In this document: positions 7,676 through 14,295 of the stretch, one piece after another
How positions within the stretch are numbered: position 1 is the stretch's first letter
Layout: every line of letters begins with the position of its first letter
Assembly (NCBI GenBank): GCA_003561825.1
Contig: PWVO01000080.1
Coordinates: 1 to 15,608 of the forward strand
Direction of reading: 5' to 3'
DNA length: 15,608 nt
DNA from: Candidatus Woesearchaeota archaeon
GTDB taxonomy: Archaea > Nanobdellota > Nanobdellia > Woesearchaeales > CG1-02-33-12
The notes under the pieces: model-generated
The model's input: only the letters and a program-made list of their open reading frames with translations
Told to the model about the DNA's origin: nothing
Database searches by the model: none
Made by a program: the position numbers and the translations under genes

Positions 7676-8850
7676 GAAACTGCCTTTAATGCTTCTCTTG
7701 CTATCTGAAGCTCCTCATCTGTCGGTATCACAAGGGCTTTTACTTTTGAGCCTTTTGATGTTATTATTGTGCTGCTGCTCTGGTTTTTCTTTTTGTCAAG
7801 CCTAAGGCCCAGATAGCCAAAATGGCTTAATATTCTTTCTCTTACATAAAAGGCATTCTCTCCTATCCCTCCTGTAAAGACTATTGCATCTGCGCCGTTC
7901 ATTGCCGCTGCATAAGCGCCTATGTATTTTGCTGCCCTGTATGCAAGCACATCAAGAGCAAGAGATGCTTTTTTGCTGCCTTTTTTCTCTGCTGCCCAAA
8001 GCTTTCTCACGTCGTGGCTTATGCCTGAAATCCCAAGAAGCCCTGATTCTTTGTTCAGGATTTTTTCTGTTTGGCCTATAGAAAGGCCTTTTTTTCTCAT
8101 AACATAGCCTATGACAGCAGGGTCTATGTCCCCGCACCTTGTTCCCATAACAAGCCCTTCCAGAGGGGTAAAGCCCATTGATGTGTCTGTGCTTTTCCCT
8201 TTTCTTACTGCTGAGATGCTTGATCCATTGCCAAGATGGCATGTTATTATCTTAAGATTCTCTGATTTTTTTTTCAGTATTTCTGCTGCTTTTTCTGAAA
8301 CATAGCTGTGGGATGTGCCGTGAAAACCATAGCGCCTTATTCCCATCTCTGAGTAAAAGCTGTAAGGCAGGCCGTAAAGAAATGCTTTTTGGGGAATAGA
8401 TGCATGAAACCCAGTGTCAAAAACAGCTACCTGCTTTGCCTTGGGAAGTGCTTTTATGCAGTTTTTTATTCCCTCGAGGTTTGCAGGGTTGTGCAGGGGA
8501 GCAAGTCCATTAAGCTTTTCTATCTTGCTTATTTCTTTTTTGCCCAGAATAACTGCCTTGCTGAAATGCTCCCCGCCGTGCACTACGCGGTGGGCAACAG
8601 CCTTAATCTCCTCAGGGCTGTGGACAATTTTCTCCTGCATGATTAAATCAAGGATCATGCCAAGTGCCTGCTTATGGTTTTTCATCTGCTTTTTTAGTGT
8701 GTTTGTTTTTTTTGAAGTGTATTCAAGAAATGAGCTTTTGGATCCAATTCCGTCTGCAATGCCTCTTATCAGGCTTTTTTCTCTGTCAAACACCTTGAAC
8801 TTGAGAGAGCTCGATCCTGAGTTAATCACAAGTATTATTATTCTTACCAC
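7669..8850 (-). CDS. ackA: Acetate kinase
   Basis: This 393-residue acetate kinase interconverts acetyl phosphate plus ADP with acetate plus ATP. It is full length. The N-terminal V-I-N-S-G-S-S-S-L-K motif is present, and residues in register with the Methanosarcina thermophila enzyme are seen: R88, H120, D145, H177 (in F-H-G-T-S-H), R238 and the C-terminal G-G-I-G-E-N. Its start lies inside the end of pta (29-base overlap), so the two are co-transcribed. The assigned GTG start gives three residues more than the usual N terminus; an ATA three codons later aligns with the usual Met and has a better spaced AGGTG upstream. Most archaea make acetate with ADP-forming acetyl-CoA synthetase, so a bacterial-type pta-ackA pair suggests transfer. 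Confidence 0.95.
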   Translation of the reverse strand: MVRIIILVINSGSSSLKFKVFDREKSLIRGIADGIGSKSSFLEYTSKKTNTLKKQMKNHKQALGMILDLIMQEKIVHSPEEIKAVAHRVVHGGEHFSKAVILGKKEISKIEKLNGLAPLHNPANLEGIKNCIKALPKAKQVAVFDTGFHASIPQKAFLYGLPYSFYSEMGIRRYGFHGTSHSYVSEKAAEILKKKSENLKIITCHLGNGSSISAVRKGKSTDTSMGFTPLEGLVMGTRCGDIDPAVIGYVMRKKGLSIGQTEKILNKESGLLGISGISHDVRKLWAAEKKGSKKASLALDVLAYRAAKYIGAYAAAMNGADAIVFTGGIGENAFYVRERILSHFGYLGLRLDKKKNQSSSTIITSKGSKVKALVIPTDEELQIAREALKAVSQ

Positions 8851-9808
8851 CTTTTATTCCCCGGGACTGGACTGCAGTTATTGCAGCAAGATCAACAATG
8901 TCATCAACACTGCAGCCTCTTGAAAGGTCATTTACCTGCATTGCAAGTCCCTGAAGTATCGGGCCTATTGCCTTGTATTTTGCAAGACGCTCAACAAGCT
9001 TGTAGCCAATGTTGCCTGCGTCAAGGCAGGGAAATATAAGAACATTTGCATCCCCCATAATCCTGCTCCCTGGAAACTTTTTTTCGCAAACTTCTTTCAG
9101 AAGAGCTGCATCTGCCTGAATCTCTCCCTCTGCATTAAGCCCCATTTTTTTTGCTATTTTCACTGCTTTTCTCACTTTTTCTGAAGAAGGGCCTCTGGAA
9201 GAGCTGTTTGTTGAATAAGAAAGCATTGCTATTTTTGCTTTATTCCCTGTGAGGCTCTCGTAGCTTTTCGCTGACAGTAAAGCTGTCTCTGCAAGCTCCT
9301 GCTCATTTGGGTCTGCAATTACAGCGCAGTCTGCAAACAAAAATACCCTGTCCTGCTTCTCCATCAGAAATGCTCCGGAAACTTTTTTTATGCCTTTCTG
9401 TGTCTTGATTATCTGGAATGCAGGCCTAAGTGTCTCAGAAGTCGGGTGTGATGCGCCATAAATAAGTGCATCTGCTTTTCCGTGCTTTAGCATCATCATC
9501 CCAAAATAAACCTTCTGCCTTAAAAGCTGTTTTGCATCCTCATAACTTATTCCCTTGTGCTTCCTCAGCTCATAAAGTTTCTGCGCATAGGCTTTATTAT
9601 CAGGAGAAGAGAGATGATCAACAATGCTTATGCTTTCTTTATTAAGGCCTTTTAATATTTCTTTGTTTTTTCCTATTAGTACTGGATAAGCAATCCCTTT
9701 TTCAGCCAGGATCTTGCAGGCATTTAATATTCTTGGGTCTTCACTCTCAGGGAATATTATTCTTGCCTTTTCTTTTTTTGCTTTTTGCCTTATTTTTTCC
9801 AAAAGCAT
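8822..9808 (-). CDS. pta: Phosphate acetyltransferase
   Basis: This 328-residue enzyme of the short Pta type (no N-terminal DRTGG/BioD-like domains) converts acetyl-CoA and phosphate to acetyl phosphate and CoA. Family signatures include I-I-F-P-E-S-E-D-P-R near the N terminus, S-Y-S-T-N-S-S-S-R-G in the middle, G-E-I-Q-A-D-A-A-L, and a C-terminal G-L-A-M-Q-V-N-D-L-S-R-G with the arginine expected at the CoA/phosphate site. It is followed directly by ackA, so together they yield one ATP per acetyl-CoA by substrate-level phosphorylation, which fits a fermentative cell. A TATA-like box 27 bases before the ATG suggests a leaderless transcript. Confidence 0.95.
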   Translation of the reverse strand: MLLEKIRQKAKKEKARIIFPESEDPRILNACKILAEKGIAYPVLIGKNKEILKGLNKESISIVDHLSSPDNKAYAQKLYELRKHKGISYEDAKQLLRQKVYFGMMMLKHGKADALIYGASHPTSETLRPAFQIIKTQKGIKKVSGAFLMEKQDRVFLFADCAVIADPNEQELAETALLSAKSYESLTGNKAKIAMLSYSTNSSSRGPSSEKVRKAVKIAKKMGLNAEGEIQADAALLKEVCEKKFPGSRIMGDANVLIFPCLDAGNIGYKLVERLAKYKAIGPILQGLAMQVNDLSRGCSVDDIVDLAAITAVQSRGIKGGKNNNTCD

Positions 9809-9830
9809 GGGTTTGATGGATTTTTGCGAT

Positions 9831-9839
9831 TATTTAAAT
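9831..9839 (-). promoter_or_regulatory. TATA box for pta-ackA
   Basis: The minus strand reads ATTTAAATA, centred 27 bases before the pta ATG at 9808. It predicts a leaderless message and no ribosome binding site is present. Confidence 0.5.
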
Positions 9840-9867
9840 CTTTCTTTGCATGAAAAATCCAAAACTA

Positions 9868-9880
9868 TTTATATAAATAA
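9868..9880 (+). promoter_or_regulatory. TATA box for the small membrane protein and R15P isomerase
   Basis: TTTATATAAATAA sits 48 bases before the ATG at 9922. A start about 26 bases downstream (near 9900) leaves a leader of about 20 bases holding the GAGGTG ribosome binding site at 9911-9916, five bases from the ATG. Confidence 0.65.
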
Positions 9881-9921
9881 GTTATAATCATTTAAATAGC
9901 TTTAAAAAAAGAGGTGGTAAG

Positions 9922-10173
9922 ATGAATACAATATCTTTAGAGCAGGTTATTCTTTCAATTATAATTGGAACGCTTCTTGCAATCCTGTACCTGTTAAGGG
10001 TTCTTGTTGTTATGGAAAGGAGAATTGCAAGAATGGATGAGAACATTTTCAGGATAACTGCAAAGGTCCTTAAAGAAGAGCAGGTAATTGAGTCTCAGAT
10101 AAAGGGCATGGCAAGGAAAAAGCCTGCTGTTAAAAAACCAGTGAGGAAGCCGGCTAAGAAAAAAAGAAAGTAA
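9922..10173 (+). CDS. Small single-pass membrane protein with basic tail
   Basis: This is an 83-residue protein I do not recognise. Residues about 7-30 form one hydrophobic membrane segment, residues 33-60 look like a charged amphipathic helix, and the last 20 residues are lysine/arginine/proline/alanine-rich with P-A-V-K-K-P and P-A-K-K-K type units. The tail resembles nucleic-acid- or ribosome-binding extensions, which is inference. It is a real gene: it has a clear TATA box and a strong GAGGTG site five bases before ATG, and its stop lies nine bases before the R15P isomerase gene, with which it is probably co-transcribed. Confidence 0.8.
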   Translation: MNTISLEQVILSIIIGTLLAILYLLRVLVVMERRIARMDENIFRITAKVLKEEQVIESQIKGMARKKPAVKKPVRKPAKKKRK

Positions 10174-10182
10174 TCCCTTAAC

Positions 10183-11100
10183 ATGGAATTTAAATCTGTT
10201 GTCAGAGACATCAAGTCAATGAAGGTGCAGGGCGCTGAAAGAATTGCCCGCGCAGCTGTTGAGTCACTTAAGCTTGCTGTAAAGGAGTCAAAGGCAAAAA
10301 ACGTGAGCGGGCTTGTCTCTGACCTTCATCATGCAAAAAAGATGCTTTTTCTTACAAGGCCCACTGAGCCATGCATGAGAAACTCAGTTAATTATGTTCT
10401 GGACAACCTTCAGACAGACGACATGGTTGAGCTCAAGAAGTCAGTTTTTTTTGCTGTTGGCGAAGTGATTGAAAGGTTTGACAAAAACCAGAAGATAATT
10501 GCGCAGATAGCCTCAAAAAAAATAAAGAACGGCTCTGTGGTTTTCACGCACTGCCATTCCTCAACTATTCTTGAGATAATAAAAGAGGCAAAAAAGCAGG
10601 GGAAAAAGTTTGAGGTTCACAACACTGAGACAAGGCCAAGGTTTCAGGGCAGGATAACTGCAAAAGAGGTTGCGCAGCTCGGCATCCCAGTAAGGCACTT
10701 TGTTGACGCTGCTGCAAGATATGCACTAAAAAGCGCTGATATTGTGCTGATTGGCGCTGACTCAATAACAACTGAGGGCAAGGTCATAAACAAGATAGGG
10801 TCAGAGCTTTTTGCAGAAATAGCCAAAAAATTTGACATCCCTGTTTATGCGTGCACAGATTCCTGGAAATTTGACCCTGACACTGTTTTTGGCTTTGAGG
10901 AAGAGATTGAGATAAGAAGAGAAGACGAGATATGGAAAAGGGCCCCAAAAGGCATTAAGATAGACAACTATGCGTTTGAGAAAGTAAGCCCAGAGCTTAT
11001 AACAGGGATAATCTCAGAGCTTGGGATTTACAAGCCCTATATATTTATACAGGAAATAAAGATACATAACAAATGGATGTTTAAAAGAAGGTTTTTTTAG
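10183..11100 (+). CDS. Ribose-1,5-bisphosphate isomerase (eIF2B-alpha-like family)
   Basis: This 305-residue member of the eIF2B alpha/beta/delta-like superfamily matches archaeal ribose-1,5-bisphosphate isomerase, which turns ribose-1,5-bisphosphate into ribulose-1,5-bisphosphate for form III RuBisCO in the AMP salvage pathway. The catalytic cysteine in F-T-H-C-H-S-S (C124) and the aspartate in G-A-D-S-I-T (D193) correspond to Cys133 and Asp202 of the Thermococcus enzyme with a constant offset of nine. The E-T-R-P-R-F-Q-G motif (149-156) also fits substrate binding. AMP phosphorylase and RuBisCO are not in the window. A plain eIF2B-like regulatory subunit or methylthioribose-1-phosphate isomerase is less likely given these motifs. 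Its end overlaps convergent tfe by four bases. Confidence 0.88.
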   Translation: MEFKSVVRDIKSMKVQGAERIARAAVESLKLAVKESKAKNVSGLVSDLHHAKKMLFLTRPTEPCMRNSVNYVLDNLQTDDMVELKKSVFFAVGEVIERFDKNQKIIAQIASKKIKNGSVVFTHCHSSTILEIIKEAKKQGKKFEVHNTETRPRFQGRITAKEVAQLGIPVRHFVDAAARYALKSADIVLIGADSITTEGKVINKIGSELFAEIAKKFDIPVYACTDSWKFDPDTVFGFEEEIEIRREDEIWKRAPKGIKIDNYAFEKVSPELITGIISELGIYKPYIFIQEIKIHNKWMFKRRFF

Positions 11101-11600
11101 GCACTCAGTTCTTTCTCAATATTAGCTATCTCTTTTTCAATCTCCTGTATTTTCTGCTCATTTTCCTCGTGGTTCATTATCTCGCCGCATTCGGGGCACT
11201 TGAACTCAAAATTCATTGCCTGCTCAAAGTCAAGCCTGATGCACTGGTTAGAGCACATAAAGAAATTGCTGCTTTTCTCCCTGTCAAGCCTTTCCCTGAG
11301 CTTTTCAAGCCTGTCTTTCCTTAGGTTTGTGTAAAGGTGCTTTATCATATTTGGCCTGTATGTCCAGTAATAAATATACCACCCCTTTTGCTTGTCTTTT
11401 TTCCTTGTAAAAGAAACAAGATTGACTTCATGGAGCCTGTAGAGCATGTTTCTGGTCTCATTTATCTCCCTTTCTATAGCTTCAGCTATCTTGAACTCTG
11501 AGATGTTCTTTTTGTTCTTTAAAAAGGCCACTAACGGAAGTACATCTTGCCCTGCAGCTTCGCTGATTGTGGCCTCTACCATTTTGTTAGACAGCCTCAT
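11097..11600 (-). CDS. tfe: Transcription factor E, alpha subunit
   Basis: This 167-residue TFE is the archaeal counterpart of TFIIE alpha. It helps TBP, TFB and RNA polymerase open promoters. The N-terminal winged helix spans about residues 7-90, with the expected G-W-Y-I-Y-Y-W-T-Y wing. A zinc ribbon follows with C116, C120, C135 and C138; the first pair is C-x3-C and the second C-P-E-C. A glutamate-rich coiled-coil tail (about 143-167) ends the protein. A GGAGTGA ribosome binding site (11607-11613) six bases before the ATG supports Met1 over Met7. It is transcribed alone. Confidence 0.92.
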   Translation of the reverse strand: MRLSNKMVEATISEAAGQDVLPLVAFLKNKKNISEFKIAEAIEREINETRNMLYRLHEVNLVSFTRKKDKQKGWYIYYWTYRPNMIKHLYTNLRKDRLEKLRERLDREKSSNFFMCSNQCIRLDFEQAMNFEFKCPECGEIMNHEENEQKIQEIEKEIANIEKELSA

Positions 11601-11652
11601 ATTTTTTCACTCCAAGAAGTAAAGAGGAAAGGGTATATTATTGATAAGAGGA

Positions 11653-11660
11653 TTTATAAA
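11653..11660 (-). promoter_or_regulatory. TATA box for tfe
   Basis: TTTATAAA lies about 55 bases before the tfe ATG. It predicts a start near 11631 and a leader of about 30 bases that carries the GGAGTGA site. Confidence 0.6.
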
Positions 11661-11807
11661 GTTTTCGATTTTTCATGGGAATCTTGCATTTAAAAGGCCC
11701 TCAATTCATAGTTTTTAAGTAAATCTGCCAAGAAATCTGCTTTTAAGGAGTTTTTATGCATGCCAGATAGTTGAATATTTTTATGATTTGCAGCTATGCT
11801 GCGGAAT

Positions 11808-11822
11808 CTATATTTTTTTATA
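11808..11822 (+). promoter_or_regulatory. TATA region for mre11 (leaderless)
   Basis: An AT-rich box with two overlapping TATA-like cores is centred about 30 bases before the ATG at 11845, and there is no ribosome binding site. The rest of this 244-base intergenic stretch (11601-11844) holds the tfe promoter and a short imperfect repetition (an 8-base word at 11721 and 11733). I see no RNA gene in it. Confidence 0.5.
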
Positions 11823-11844
11823 TGAATTAGCCTTTTCTTCTTAT

Positions 11845-13065
11845 ATGAGATTTGCGCACATGGCTGACTGCCACATAGGATCATGGAGAGACTCAAGGCT
11901 AAGGCAGGCAAATATCAAGGCCTTTATAAAAGCAACAGGCATCTGCATAGCCAAAGAAGTGGATTTTGCCCTTATATCAGGTGATCTGTTCAACACAGCC
12001 CTGCCTGACATAGACTCGCTTAAAATAGCTGTAAATGAGCTTGGAAACCTGAAAAAAAACAGCATACCTGTTTATGTAATCCCTGGCTCCCATGATTTCT
12101 CGCCAAGTGGCAAAACAATGGTTGATGTACTTGAAAATGCCGAGCTTTTGGTTAATGCAATGAAAATTACCCAAGAAAGCGGGAATATTGTTCTGGAGCC
12201 GGTTATTGACAAAAAAACCAATGCCCAGATCAGCGGCATATTCGGAAGAAAAGGCATGCTTGACAAGTCTTACTATAAGGCCCTTGATAAAAGAAAACAG
12301 GATAGCAGCAATGCTTTCAGAATCTTTATGTTCCACACAATCATAAGAGAGCTTAACCAGAATTATGGCAGCGAGTCATCTGGCTCAATGTCAATGCTTC
12401 CATCTGGCTTTGACTATTATGCAGGGGGGCATGTCCACACAGTACTGAACACAAGATTCCCAGGATATGGGCAGATAGTGTTTCCAGGCCCGATATTCCC
12501 CAACAGCTTCAGCGAGCTTGAGGAGCTTAATCACGGAGGTCTTTTCATTGTAGAAGCTGATGAAAAGGGAATAAGGCCCAATTACGAGAAGATTGTAATC
12601 CACAATGTATGCAGCATAAAATCAGACTGCAATGGGATGAATGCTGAGGACATTGCAGAGGATCTGCAGAAAAAGATAGAGGCAATGGATGTAAAAAACA
12701 GAATTGTAACAATAAGGCTCTTTGGAACCCTCGGCAATGGCAGGATATCTGACATTAACTTTACAGAGATTTTTGACTTTGCATACAGCAAAGGCGCTTA
12801 CTTTGTAATGCGCAACACCTCAAAGCTTGAGACAAAAGATTTGAAGTCAGAGAAAGTATCAGAAGACTCTGTTGAAGAGATTGAGAACTCCCTTATTGAA
12901 GAAAACACAGGCAAAGTCAGGATTGAAGGCCTTTTTGCAGAGCAGGAAAAAGAAATGACAAAAAAGCTCATGCAGGCAATGAGCGCAGAGAAAGAAGACG
13001 GCGAGAGAGTTGCTGACTTTGAAAAAAGGATAATCTCAGACTTCAGGAAAATAACCGGGAGCTAA
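11845..13065 (+). CDS. mre11: Mre11-type DNA double-strand-break repair nuclease
   Basis: This is a 406-residue metallophosphoesterase nuclease that, with Rad50, trims DNA ends at double-strand breaks. I start it at 11845 because archaeal Mre11 begins M-x-F-A-H-x-A-D-x-H-x-G; an in-frame ATG 57 bases upstream adds an unrelated cysteine/aromatic stretch. Phosphoesterase motifs in order are A-D-C-H-I-G (D8, H10), S-G-D-L-F (D47), P-G-S-H-D (H83), M-F-H-T (H164) and G-G-H-V-H (H196, H198). The third motif is normally G-N-H-D; here the metal-binding asparagine is serine (S82). The C-terminal third, where family members have capping and Rad50-binding regions, is less conserved. No rad50 follows; the next genes form an AbiE-like module. 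Confidence 0.9.
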   Translation: MRFAHMADCHIGSWRDSRLRQANIKAFIKATGICIAKEVDFALISGDLFNTALPDIDSLKIAVNELGNLKKNSIPVYVIPGSHDFSPSGKTMVDVLENAELLVNAMKITQESGNIVLEPVIDKKTNAQISGIFGRKGMLDKSYYKALDKRKQDSSNAFRIFMFHTIIRELNQNYGSESSGSMSMLPSGFDYYAGGHVHTVLNTRFPGYGQIVFPGPIFPNSFSELEELNHGGLFIVEADEKGIRPNYEKIVIHNVCSIKSDCNGMNAEDIAEDLQKKIEAMDVKNRIVTIRLFGTLGNGRISDINFTEIFDFAYSKGAYFVMRNTSKLETKDLKSEKVSEDSVEEIENSLIEENTGKVRIEGLFAEQEKEMTKKLMQAMSAEKEDGERVADFEKRIISDFRKITGS

Positions 13066-13096
13066 GCTTCTAAGAACCTAAGGCAAATTTCGAAAA

Positions 13097-13105
13097 ATAT
13101 AAATA
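13097..13105 (+). promoter_or_regulatory. TATA box for the AbiE-like module
   Basis: ATATAAATA is centred about 33 bases before the ATG at 13134. It predicts a start near 13127 and a leader of only a few bases with no ribosome binding site. Confidence 0.55.
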
Positions 13106-13124
13106 GATATACCATTTATTTAAA

Positions 13125-13142
13125 ATTTACCAAATGGTAAAT
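13125..13142. promoter_or_regulatory. 18-bp palindrome over the antitoxin start, likely operator
   Basis: ATTTACCAAATGGTAAAT has perfect 8-base arms separated by AA and contains the ATG start codon. A further TACCA half-site lies at 13110-13114. The position over the predicted transcription start would block initiation if bound. AbiEi antitoxins are known to repress their own promoters by binding inverted repeats, so this is the natural operator candidate. Confidence 0.6.
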
Positions 13143-14294
13143 CTAAAGAATGAACAAAGAATTTTAAGGTATGTTGAGCAAGAGGCTAAAAAGTCCCTGT
13201 TTTCATTAGGAATAGCTTCTGTCCAGAGGGTAAGCAAAGCAAAAAGATTAGCTGACTTGACAATTAAGACTAAAGATGGAAAAACAATACTTATAGATGT
13301 AAAATCTTCTGGGGAGCCATCTTATATATATAAGGCAATCTCACAGCTCAAATGCTGCAAATCTGATAAAAATGAATACTTAATGGTTGCAGTTCCTAAG
13401 ATATCAGAGAAAAGCAAAGAGATATGCAAAAGGAGCCAAGTGGGGTATATTGATCTAGCTGGCCAGGTTTTTGTTAAGTATGAAAATGTGCTTATAGATA
13501 AGTCCGGCAGAGAGCAGATCCCTAAGAATCTGGTTTCTGGAAAAAAAAGAGTAAAAGACTTATTTTCAGGCAATTCCCTGAGAGTTTTGATTGCTTTATT
13601 AAAAAACCCGTTCAGATATTTCACTCAGGAAGAGCTTTCTCAAAGTTTAGGGCTATCTAAGGCATATATAAACAGAATCCTTAAGACTTTTGAAGAAGGG
13701 GTGAAAGAAGATGGTGAGATCCTGCTGATAAGCGGGCCTGATGACAAAGGGATTATTAAAAATCTTCCGGGAATACAGGTTATTGGAAGGTTTGAATTTT
13801 TTAAATCAAATAAAAAAATAAGGAAGATTAAAAGATATAAGATAGAATCCCCGCAAAAAATTCTTGATGCCTTGTGCAAAAGATACAGCTTTAATGATAA
13901 CAAAGTGATTGGATTTTATAGCTTTGAAAAAAACAACAAAAAATTAATGGAAAATATATCTGTTAATGGCAGGAAAAACAAGCTGGATTATGCATTTACA
14001 TTGCATGCCGGAGCCTCTCTTGTAGCGCCTTTTGTGAGATTTGATAATATATATTTTTATGCAAAAGAGGGAGATGAGGAAAAGTGGGCCAGATTATTAG
14101 ATCTGAAAAGAACAGAGTTCGGAGGCAATGTTTTTTTAGTAATCCCGAAAAATGAATGGGTACTGGAAGACAAATCTTTAATAAGAAATAAATCTGTTGT
14201 AGGCAATATTCTGCTTTATCTGGACCTTGTTAATTATCCTAAAAGGGGCAAAGAGCAGGCGGATTTTTTAAGAAAGAAAAAGATGCAGTATTAA
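13134..14294 (+). CDS. AbiEi-like antitoxin with N-terminal PD-(D/E)XK-like domain
   Basis: This 386-residue protein is the probable antitoxin/repressor of a type IV AbiE-like pair. The N-terminal part (about 1-125) looks like a PD-(D/E)XK nuclease fold: A-D-L (D41), then L-I-D-V-K-S (D55 and K57), then G-Y-I-D-L-A-G (104-110). A winged helix follows (about 146-190: F-T-Q-E-E-L-S-Q-S-L-G-L-S-K recognition region), and the remaining 190 residues resemble the conserved C-terminal part of AbiEi-type proteins. The stop is one base before the toxin ATG. Leucine is TTA in about 14 of 41 cases, unlike mre11 next door. Whether the nuclease-like residues are catalytic cannot be told from sequence. The AbiEi call rests on domain order and the partner gene. 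Confidence 0.7.
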   Translation: MVNLKNEQRILRYVEQEAKKSLFSLGIASVQRVSKAKRLADLTIKTKDGKTILIDVKSSGEPSYIYKAISQLKCCKSDKNEYLMVAVPKISEKSKEICKRSQVGYIDLAGQVFVKYENVLIDKSGREQIPKNLVSGKKRVKDLFSGNSLRVLIALLKNPFRYFTQEELSQSLGLSKAYINRILKTFEEGVKEDGEILLISGPDDKGIIKNLPGIQVIGRFEFFKSNKKIRKIKRYKIESPQKILDALCKRYSFNDNKVIGFYSFEKNNKKLMENISVNGRKNKLDYAFTLHAGASLVAPFVRFDNIYFYAKEGDEEKWARLLDLKRTEFGGNVFLVIPKNEWVLEDKSLIRNKSVVGNILLYLDLVNYPKRGKEQADFLRKKKMQY

Positions 14295-14295
14295 G

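Noticed and set aside
8414..8923. Plus-strand open frame of 169 codons opposite ackA
   Set aside because: It is the antisense of conserved acetate kinase sequence and crosses the pta-ackA overlap; it is a shadow of codon bias.
10183..11100. Assignment as translation initiation factor eIF2B alpha or methylthioribose-1-phosphate isomerase
   Set aside because: C124 and D193 with the E-T-R-P-R-F-Q-G motif match ribose-1,5-bisphosphate isomerase in register; archaea also lack a true eIF2B complex.
11721..11740. Two 8-base words, 12 bases apart, as a possible regulatory repeat or small RNA
   Set aside because: They are too short and AT-rich to separate from chance, and no box C/D, tRNA-like or stable hairpin structure is visible around them.
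11788..11844. Upstream in-frame ATG for Mre11 adding 19 residues
   Set aside because: The extra residues are unlike any Mre11 N terminus, and the TATA box lies inside this stretch, so translation from there would need a different promoter.
11690..11911. Open frame on the minus strand between tfe and mre11
   Set aside because: It runs across the mre11 promoter and the antisense of its conserved first motif, lacks a ribosome binding site and has no recognisable domain.
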